A stretch of 6,081 bases of DNA, from the NCBI GenBank assembly GCA_946478635.1, contig CAMLCX010000315.1, positions 1-6,081 on the forward strand, given 5' to 3'. The translations under genes and the position numbers were made by a program. Source of the DNA: an uncultured Pseudomonadota bacterium (lineage in GTDB: Bacteria; Desulfobacterota_B; Binatia; UBA9968). Positions 1 through 4,990 of the stretch are shown in pieces (positions within the stretch are counted from its first letter, which is position 1; each line of letters starts with the position of its first letter). A model generated the notes under the pieces. It saw only the letters and a list, made by a program, of their open reading frames with translations. It had not been told where the DNA came from and ran no database searches.

Positions 1-30
1 TGCAGCACGGTGTCGCGCTCGATGTCGCCC

Positions 31-570
31 TCAGCGATCGGCAAATCGATCGCGGAGAATGCGCAGCATATCGTGTAGCGCGGCGCCGCGGTCCGAGGTC
101 ACGATGCCGATAGACCGTGGCAAAAACGGCAGCGCCCGCTTGCGCTCGGCGGCGAATAAACCTTCGGCGGCTAGCTTAGTCTTGAGCTGCTCGAAAGCGA
201 CGGAGAGCGTCCCCTGCCCCTGCGGCTCCAGATCTTCGACGTAGAGCTGCAGGTCGCCGCGAACCGAATACAGGCTCACGCGGCCGTAACACAACACGGC
301 CATGCCGTTTTCCGGCACGAAGCGCAGACGCGTTCCCTGGCGGCGAAACATCACCGCAGAGATCTGACTCTGCTCGTCCTTCAGGGTGAAATAGAAATGC
401 CCGGATGGGGGCACGCGGAAATTGGAAATCTCTCCCTGCACCCACAAAGCATCCAAACGAGTTTCGAGCGTCGCCTTGATGAGATCGTTCAGCTCGCTGA
501 TGGTAATGAACTTACGGCTTGGCGGGCTGAATAGCGGCAGTTCGGAATCTTGCTTTACCGCTCGGACCAT
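31..570 (-). CDS. xseA: Exodeoxyribonuclease VII large subunit, truncated after the N-terminal part
   Basis: XseA is the catalytic large subunit of exonuclease VII, a cytoplasmic nuclease that degrades single-stranded DNA with the small subunit XseB. What reads here is 179 residues. The N-terminal OB-fold DNA-binding domain spans about 20-115, with the family hallmarks WVQGEISNFR (43-52) and SGHFYFTLKD (56-65). A conserved linker follows (EGLF, KRALPFLP near 136-151), then the entry to the catalytic domain, IGIVTSDRGAALHDML (154-169). Family members usually have about 400-450 residues, so over half is missing: a TGA at 31-33 ends the frame, and none of the three frames in the last 30 nt shows the expected strand and VQG motif. 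The ATG at 568-570 has a GGGAG about 11 nt upstream. The gene sits just beyond the ctpA terminator and no clear promoter is visible, so it may depend on readthrough. The family call is firm. Whether the truncation is a real pseudogene, a frameshift or an assembly join is open. Confidence 0.9.
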   Translation of the reverse strand: MVRAVKQDSELPLFSPPSRKFITISELNDLIKATLETRLDALWVQGEISNFRVPPSGHFYFTLKDEQSQISAVMFRRQGTRLRFVPENGMAVLCYGRVSLYSVRGDLQLYVEDLEPQGQGTLSVAFEQLKTKLAAEGLFAAERKRALPFLPRSIGIVTSDRGAALHDMLRILRDRFADR

Positions 571-590
571 TCTGCTATGGACTCCCGTAC

Positions 591-624
591 AAAAAAATTA
601 GCCCTCCACGGGGAGGGCTAATTT
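591..624 (-). terminator. Intrinsic terminator after ctpA
   Basis: A perfect 13-bp inverted repeat (595-607 paired with 612-624; arm AAATTAGCCCTCC as read on the plus strand) closes on a 4-nt loop. On the minus-strand transcript the hairpin is followed by a run of seven U (591-597), the classic Rho-independent layout. It begins 33 nt after the ctpA stop and lies 20 nt before the xseA start codon. It should end the ftsE-ftsX-envC-ctpA transcript and separate it from xseA. The A/U-rich base of the stem would also pair on the plus strand, but there the downstream sequence lacks a U-tract, so I assign it to the minus strand only. Confidence 0.92.
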
Positions 625-657
625 CAGAGCTAATGAGGAAAACCGGCCACGCGATCG

Positions 658-2016
658 CTAGGCCGCTTTTTTCTGGACAACTTGCTTAAAAACATCCCAG
701 CTTTTCAACAAATCCAGCGCCCTTTTGAGCTGCGCATCCTTGTCGATGGTTTCGTCGCCGGTAGGGCCGGATGACGGGATTTGTTTCTCCTGATCTTTGT
801 CAATCTGCTCCTGCTGCGAGTTTGGCGCCGGCTGCGGGTTGTTCAAATGGCCCGGCAGATTTTCTTCCCTCAAGCTCGGGCGTTTGGATGGTTCGATCTT
901 GCCGTCCGGCGGCGCATTGTCCAGCACGATATCAGGCACGATTCCTGTCGCTTGAATCGACCGTCCGGCGGGCGTGAAATAGCGCGCCGTGGTCAATCGC
1001 AGCGCCGAGCTATCGTCCAAAGGTAAAATCGTTTGCACCGAGCCCTTGCCGAAGGTCTTGGTTCCCAAAACCACCGCCCGTTTGTGGTCTTGCAACGCGC
1101 CGGCGACGATCTCCGACGCGCTGGCGCTGCCGCCATTCACCAACACGACGATGGGGAAGTCCATCCATGTGCCTTCCTTTTGCGCGAAATACTTCTGCTT
1201 CTGCGCCTCGATGCGGCCTTCGGTGTAAACGATCAGGCCGGATTCCAGAAATAAATCAGAGATGCGCACGGCCTGCGTTAGAAGGCCGCCGGGATTGTTG
1301 CGCAGGTCGAGCACCAATCCCTTGATCCCGCCCTTTTCAGCGGCGAGTTTTTCCAGGGCCCGTTGCAGGTCGCGGTCGCTCCGCTCCTGAAATTGCGCTA
1401 GACGAACATAACCGTAACCGGGCTCAAGGCTGCGGCTGCGAACGCTCTGCACGCGGATAACGTCGCGCACCAGCGAAAAGTCCATGAGATCGGCGACGCC
1501 TTCACGCTTGATCGTCAAGTTGATCTTTGTGCCCTTGAGGCCGCGCATTTTTTTTACCGCGTCGACCAAGGACATGTCCTTGGTAAAATCATCTTCAATT
1601 TTAAAAATCTGGTCGCCCGGCTTGATTCCCGCTTTGGCCGCGGGCGTGTCCTCGATCGGCGACACGACGGTCAATATCCCGCCTTTCACGGTGATCTCGA
1701 TTCCCAAACCGCCAAACCGGCCCTGAGTATCACTCTGCAGCTCCTTATACAGATCGGGAGTCAAATAGGCGCTGTGCGGATCGAGTGAATTGAGCATGCC
1801 GTTGATCGCGCCGTTGACCAGGTTTTTGGTATCCACGTCCTCGACATAATTTTTTCTTACGATGGACAAAATATTGCTGAACGCCTCCAAGCTTTCGTAA
1901 TCTTGCCGGCCGACCGCCGAGACGTTGGGCACCCAGTGCGCCGAAAGGAAAAATCCTAGAGCGATACCGGCAATCAGCAGCAGAAACGGTGTTCCATGTT
2001 TTTGCACCATGCGCAT
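658..2016 (-). CDS. ctpA: Carboxy-terminal processing protease CtpA (S41 family, PDZ domain)
   Basis: This is an envelope serine protease that trims or degrades periplasmic proteins from exposed C-termini; relatives such as Prc and Pseudomonas CtpA control peptidoglycan hydrolases. The 452-residue protein has a short basic N-terminus and one hydrophobic signal or anchor segment (about 10-26). A PDZ domain follows (about 98-175, with GGLGIEI and GIKPGDQI). The S41 core carries LDLRNNPGGLL (236-246), the nucleophile in GGSASASEI (Ser299) and the general base in GTKTFGKGSVQ (Lys324, with Gln328), so the Ser-Lys-Gln set is intact. The last 85 or so residues form a polar Pro/Gln/Lys-rich tail. The frame also opens at a TTG at 2038-2040, but the ATG at 2014-2016 has GAGGAG (2024-2029) 7 nt upstream and is preferred. 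It is the last gene before a strong terminator and lies 66 nt after envC, so it is probably co-transcribed. Confidence 0.95.
   Translation of the reverse strand: MRMVQKHGTPFLLLIAGIALGFFLSAHWVPNVSAVGRQDYESLEAFSNILSIVRKNYVEDVDTKNLVNGAINGMLNSLDPHSAYLTPDLYKELQSDTQGRFGGLGIEITVKGGILTVVSPIEDTPAAKAGIKPGDQIFKIEDDFTKDMSLVDAVKKMRGLKGTKINLTIKREGVADLMDFSLVRDVIRVQSVRSRSLEPGYGYVRLAQFQERSDRDLQRALEKLAAEKGGIKGLVLDLRNNPGGLLTQAVRISDLFLESGLIVYTEGRIEAQKQKYFAQKEGTWMDFPIVVLVNGGSASASEIVAGALQDHKRAVVLGTKTFGKGSVQTILPLDDSSALRLTTARYFTPAGRSIQATGIVPDIVLDNAPPDGKIEPSKRPSLREENLPGHLNNPQPAPNSQQEQIDKDQEKQIPSSGPTGDETIDKDAQLKRALDLLKSWDVFKQVVQKKAA
1565..1584. repeat. 20-bp perfect palindrome inside ctpA
   Basis: The half-site ACCAAGGACA is followed directly by its reverse complement with no spacer. 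It lies in the PDZ-domain codons for TKDMSLV of CtpA. It fits the look of a dimeric protein binding site, but the position is coding and no second copy was seen. Confidence 0.6.
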
Positions 2017-2022
2017 TGGGAA

Positions 2023-2030
2023 TCTCCTCG
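2023..2030 (-). promoter_or_regulatory. Strong Shine-Dalgarno that sets the ctpA start
   Basis: The minus strand reads CGAGGAGA here, an almost ideal anti-16S match, placed a few nt before the ATG at 2014-2016. The alternative TTG start at 2038-2040 lies upstream of this site and has no such match, so the site decides in favour of the shorter, 452-residue product. Confidence 0.8.
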
Positions 2031-2082
2031 AAATTTTCAAATGATTGACGAGTGGAAGTGTAACTCAATAGAAAACAAATAT

Positions 2083-3249
2083 CTAACGCTTTCGAAACCA
2101 CGGCTCGGGATCAAGCGAGTGGCCGTCCTTGCGGATTTCAAAGTAGAGCTTGGATCCCGCCAATGAATCGCTATCACCGACCCGGCCCAGGGCCTCCCCA
2201 CGATTTACTCCATCGCCTGTTTTTTTAAGAATTTCCGAGAGATGGCCGTAGATTGTAAAGTAACGCTCGCCATGGTCAACAATGATCATTTTACCATAGC
2301 CGGAAAAGCGTTCGGCGTAGACGACCCGCCCCTTCTCCACCGCCTTTATTTCTTCTCCCACAGGCGCTTCGATGTCGATGCCCTTGCGCACCACCTCGGC
2401 ATTGAATTCCGGATGCTTGAATTTTCCGAACGGCGCGGTGACCTGTCCCCGAACCGGCCACTCCAAGCGCCCGCGCAACGCTTCAAGGCCGCTGCCCGGC
2501 GAGGGGAGGGCGGGCAATTCTTTGGGCTTGACCAAGGCACGCCGCGCGATTTCTTCCATCATTTTCTCCAGGCGCCGGGCAGCAGCTTCCATTTCTTTCA
2601 GCGCCCGCAGGCGAGTGGATTTTTCCCGCCGCAAACTGGTCAAAAGCATTTGCCTTTTTTGCGCCTCTTGGCGAATCGCCTGGTTGGCATTGGCCAGTGC
2701 TTGTTTCTGCTCGGCCAGTTCCGCCCGTTTCTGGGCCAGCTCTTCCTGCAGGACGGTTTGTCGATGACTTTCCTCGGCGAGCGTCGCCAAAAGTTCCCGG
2801 TCATAGGAAAGCGCCGCTGCGAGATAGTGCTGCCGCTGCAGGACGCGGTTCAAAGACAGATCGCCGTTCAAAATGATCAGGCCGCCACCCGCCCGCTGCC
2901 AACGATACAAAGCCGCCGCGCGCTTCTGCAACATTTCGCGCCGCTGGACAGTGGAACCGGCCAAGCGCTCCGCCTGCGCGCGTTTCATCCGCAGCTCATC
3001 GCCGATCACGGCCAGCCTGGCCGTGGCCAGCTTGATTTCCTTTCCGCGCTTTTCCAACTCGTTTTGAATTTTGCCGAGCGAGTCGATCACCGAGGTTTCC
3101 TTGTCCTGGAGCCGGTTCAGATCCGTTTTCTGAGTTTCAATATTTTTCTTGATGTTCTCCAGGTCACGATTGGCCGCCGCGCCGAACAAAGCCGGCAATA
3201 TCGCGAGAAAAAAAACTAAGCTTAGGCGCGAGCGCTTGAGACGTGCCAC
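2083..3249 (-). CDS. envC: EnvC-like murein hydrolase activator (coiled coil plus degenerate LytM/M23 domain)
   Basis: EnvC-type proteins are periplasmic partners of FtsEX that activate N-acetylmuramoyl-L-alanine amidases to split septal peptidoglycan. The 388 residues show a signal peptide (about 1-26: MARLKRSRLS, a hydrophobic core, then an AxA-type site), a long charged coiled coil (about 28-238, with a break near 120-150) and a C-terminal LytM/M23 domain (about 262-386). The M23 zinc site is degraded: the first His of HxGxD is Arg288 (Asp292 is kept), and the HxH is K367-L-Y369 (GSKLYFEIR). Only the YxHL histidine (His336) remains. E. coli EnvC likewise ends in SLYFEIRR, so activation rather than catalysis is expected. 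The start is a GTG, forced because a TAG lies two codons upstream; it overlaps the end of ftsX by 28 bp, with only a weak AAGG about 11 nt upstream, which suggests translational coupling. Confidence 0.92.
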   Translation of the reverse strand: MARLKRSRLSLVFFLAILPALFGAAANRDLENIKKNIETQKTDLNRLQDKETSVIDSLGKIQNELEKRGKEIKLATARLAVIGDELRMKRAQAERLAGSTVQRREMLQKRAAALYRWQRAGGGLIILNGDLSLNRVLQRQHYLAAALSYDRELLATLAEESHRQTVLQEELAQKRAELAEQKQALANANQAIRQEAQKRQMLLTSLRREKSTRLRALKEMEAAARRLEKMMEEIARRALVKPKELPALPSPGSGLEALRGRLEWPVRGQVTAPFGKFKHPEFNAEVVRKGIDIEAPVGEEIKAVEKGRVVYAERFSGYGKMIIVDHGERYFTIYGHLSEILKKTGDGVNRGEALGRVGDSDSLAGSKLYFEIRKDGHSLDPEPWFRKR

Positions 3250-4145
3250 GTTCTAATAAACCTTCTGAGAGAAATTAAACTGCCCGTAGCGCCCAAGAAC
3301 AACCCGATCGCGAGCAGCATGCCGACATGATACACCTGCAAAAATTCGAGCTCGCCAACCGGCGATAATAGACCGGCAACCGGCGCGATTTCGCGCTGGA
3401 GAAGCGCATAGGCAACCGCGATCAGCGCGATGGCGATCGTTGCCCCGGCCAATCCTTGAATCATGCCCTCGATCACGAAGGGGGCCTGAATCAGTTCCTC
3501 CGAAGCGCCGACCAGCTGCATGATCTCGACCTCCTCGCGGCGCGCCAGGATCGCCAGCTTGACCGTGCTGCCGACGATAAAAAAGGTAGCGAGAAAGAGG
3601 ACGCCGCCAAAAAGCCACTTGACCCATTCGACGACGAGCACCAATAGGCCCAATCGTTCGATCCACTCCTGTGGATATTCGACGCTGGAAATTTGCGTTT
3701 CTTGCTTGAGGCGTTGCGCCACGTGGTCGATCGCCGGAGCATCGCGATGCTCCGGTCTGAGAGATATTTCGATGGAGGCCGGCAACACTTCGCGCGGCAA
3801 GCCCTCCAACAAGGTCGACTGAGAACCCAGAGCAGTCTGAAAATCACGCCATGCCTGCTCCTGGCTAGTATGGCGTACGCGCTCGACCTCCGGCAACGAC
3901 TGGACACGCTTGACGGTATCGCTAACTTCCGCCGCGGTTAAGCCGCTGTTCAAGTAAGCCGTGATCTGGATTTGATCGCCCCAACCTTTCAGCAGCTTCT
4001 GCAGGTTGGTTTCCAAAAGCATGAACCCGCCGAAGACAAAAAGCGTCATGGACACCGTCCCCGCGGTCAGCACGTGCGTCCAGAACGATTGCCGCAGGCT
4101 CCCGCCCACGCGGCGGCAAACAAAACCGATCAAAGTTAATTTCAC
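3222..4145 (-). CDS. ftsX: Cell division protein FtsX
   Basis: FtsX is the inner-membrane subunit of the FtsEX complex. It passes ATPase-driven shape changes to periplasmic cell-wall hydrolase regulators such as EnvC. The 307-residue product has the family layout: a short cytoplasmic N-terminus, a first membrane helix (about 24-45), a large periplasmic domain (about 46-163) containing YLNSGLT, VERVRHTSQEQAW and SIEISLRPEHRDAPAI, then three helices (about 166-195, 225-250 and 272-294). The signature cytoplasmic turn RREEVEIMQLVGAS lies at 202-215. I chose the GTG at 4143-4145 because it overlaps the ftsE stop as GTGA and has GAGGGG 9 nt upstream. An ATG at 4224-4226 would add 27 basic, non-family residues and overlap ftsE by 85 bp. 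The gene contains a 22-bp perfect palindrome in its periplasmic-domain codons. Confidence 0.95.
   Translation of the reverse strand: MKLTLIGFVCRRVGGSLRQSFWTHVLTAGTVSMTLFVFGGFMLLETNLQKLLKGWGDQIQITAYLNSGLTAAEVSDTVKRVQSLPEVERVRHTSQEQAWRDFQTALGSQSTLLEGLPREVLPASIEISLRPEHRDAPAIDHVAQRLKQETQISSVEYPQEWIERLGLLVLVVEWVKWLFGGVLFLATFFIVGSTVKLAILARREEVEIMQLVGASEELIQAPFVIEGMIQGLAGATIAIALIAVAYALLQREIAPVAGLLSPVGELEFLQVYHVGMLLAIGLFLGATGSLISLRRFIRTWHVSSARA
3734..3755. repeat. 22-bp perfect palindrome inside ftsX
   Basis: The half-site CCGGAGCATCG is followed directly by its reverse complement. It covers the codons for PEHRDAP (131-137) in the periplasmic domain of FtsX. In RNA it could fold into a GC-rich hairpin with a small loop. 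No second copy was seen. Confidence 0.6.
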
Positions 4146-4831
4146 CGAAAGTGGCCCCTCGCCAACCCCAGGGGAGCGTCCTTCGCGAGCACGCCGCCCT
4201 GTAGGGATATCACGCGCGCTTCGCATCGATCGACGATTGCCAAATCGTGGGTGGCAATCATGACCGTAGCACCGCGCTCACGCATACGGAGCAGCAAGCG
4301 CATGGTCTCATCGGCCGCTTCAGCATCGAGATTGCCGGTCGGCTCATCGGCGAGAACCAGTAGGGGGTCGTTGATCAATGCGCGCGCGATCGCGACGCGC
4401 TGCTGCTCCCCCGCCGAGAGCGTCAAAGGCTTGGCATCGTGGCGATCTTTCAAGCCGAGTTCGCGGAGCAGCTGATAAGCCTTGATGCGGCTCTCCCTTC
4501 TCGAAACCCCGACAACCTCGGCAGCCAAGGAGACGTTTTGCAACGCTGTCAAACCGGCGAGCAGCTTGCATTCTTGAAATACCAGGCCGATCGATCTGCG
4601 CAGCCGGGCAACGCCGTGGCGATTGAGCCGCGCGATATGTTTGCCTTCCACCAGAATCTGGCCCTCGCTCGGCTCCTCCTCGCGAAAGAGCAGCTTGAGT
4701 AGAGTTGATTTCCCGGCACCGCTGGCGCCGACGATCAAGACGAGCTCGCCGCTGGAGATTTCTAAGTTGATGTCGGTCAATGCCCTGCGGCCTGGCGGAT
4801 AGGTTTTCGAGACGTGAAAAAGCTGAATCAT
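4142..4831 (-). CDS. ftsE: Cell division ATP-binding protein FtsE
   Basis: FtsE is the cytoplasmic ABC ATPase that pairs with FtsX at the division site. Its ATP cycle drives the periplasmic activator rather than transport. The 229 residues are full length for the family (E. coli about 222). They carry a Walker A GASGAGKST (35-43), a Q-loop glutamine at 86 (GLVFQECKLL), an ABC signature LSAGEQQ (138-144), a Walker B LLVLADEP (157-164, catalytic Glu163), the D-loop GNLD (166-169) and a switch histidine (THD, His195). The signature has Ala where LSGGEQQ is usual, a tolerated change. The ATG at 4829-4831 matches the family N-terminus (MIQLFHVSKTYP), but no good Shine-Dalgarno is visible before it. 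It is the first gene of the minus-strand unit, and ftsX starts on its stop codon. Confidence 0.96.
   Translation of the reverse strand: MIQLFHVSKTYPPGRRALTDINLEISSGELVLIVGASGAGKSTLLKLLFREEEPSEGQILVEGKHIARLNRHGVARLRRSIGLVFQECKLLAGLTALQNVSLAAEVVGVSRRESRIKAYQLLRELGLKDRHDAKPLTLSAGEQQRVAIARALINDPLLVLADEPTGNLDAEAADETMRLLLRMRERGATVMIATHDLAIVDRCEARVISLQGGVLAKDAPLGLARGHFR
4155..4160 (-). promoter_or_regulatory. Shine-Dalgarno for ftsX inside the end of ftsE
   Basis: GAGGGG on the minus strand sits 9 nt before the GTG at 4143-4145, which itself shares bases with the ftsE TGA (GTGA). This supports the 307-residue FtsX start and translational coupling of the FtsE and FtsX subunits. Confidence 0.65.
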
Positions 4832-4881
4832 CGAAACTGAAAATTCTGCTGACAGAATCGCTATTTATCTAGAAAACTACC

Positions 4882-4910
4882 TTGACATGGGGGAAGGCGG
4901 TTGTTAGAGT
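4882..4910 (+). promoter_or_regulatory. Sigma70-type promoter for the radical SAM gene
   Basis: A perfect -35 box TTGACA (4882-4887) is separated by 17 nt from TAGAGT (4905-4910, four of six matches to TATAAT). Transcription would start near 4917, giving a leader of about 74 nt before the ATG at 4991. It is the best promoter-like match I noticed in the window and points at the divergent gene. Confidence 0.65.
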
Positions 4911-4936
4911 TACCGAGATTCGACTGTCTTCGGCTA

Positions 4937-4965
4937 TCTATAAAGAATGCCGCGCTAAGTTACAA
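4937..4965 (-). promoter_or_regulatory. Candidate promoter for the ftsE-ftsX-envC-ctpA unit
   Basis: On the minus strand TTGTAA (4960-4965) and TATAGA (4937-4942) are separated by exactly 17 nt, each matching four of six consensus bases. The start would be near 4930, leaving a leader of about 100 nt before ftsE. A second AT-rich stretch nearer ftsE (TAGATAAAT on the minus strand, around 4863-4871) is an alternative -10 but lacks a good -35. This is a weak call. Confidence 0.3.
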
Positions 4966-4990
4966 GCACTGCGAGCGAAAGGCGACGGAA

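Noticed and set aside
651..658. GCGATCGC octamer resembling the cyanobacterial HIP1 element
   Set aside because: I noticed only isolated copies in the window, and the gene content does not suggest a cyanobacterium.
3007..3025. Inverted repeat with 9-bp arms and a 1-nt centre in envC
   Set aside because: It is GC-rich and short. With repeated Leu-Ala-type codons in a coiled coil, such symmetry is not surprising.
2242..3219. 325-codon plus-strand open frame opposite envC
   Set aside because: It is the antisense shadow of the coiled-coil gene. The translation is rich in Phe, Leu and Gln as expected from reversed Lys/Glu/Arg codons, with no domain or signal.
4143..4226. 27-residue N-terminal extension of FtsX from the ATG at 4224-4226
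   Set aside because: It would overlap ftsE by 85 bp, the extra residues are not FtsX-like, and the GTG with GTGA overlap and GAGGGG fits better.
4947..4958. Tiny upstream frame (ATG CCG CGC TAA) in the radical SAM leader
   Set aside because: It has no ribosome binding site of its own and is three codons long; chance is the simplest reading.
4917..4990. Possible cobalamin riboswitch before the B12-type gene
   Set aside because: The leader is only about 74 nt and lacks a recognisable B12 box or the needed stem structure.
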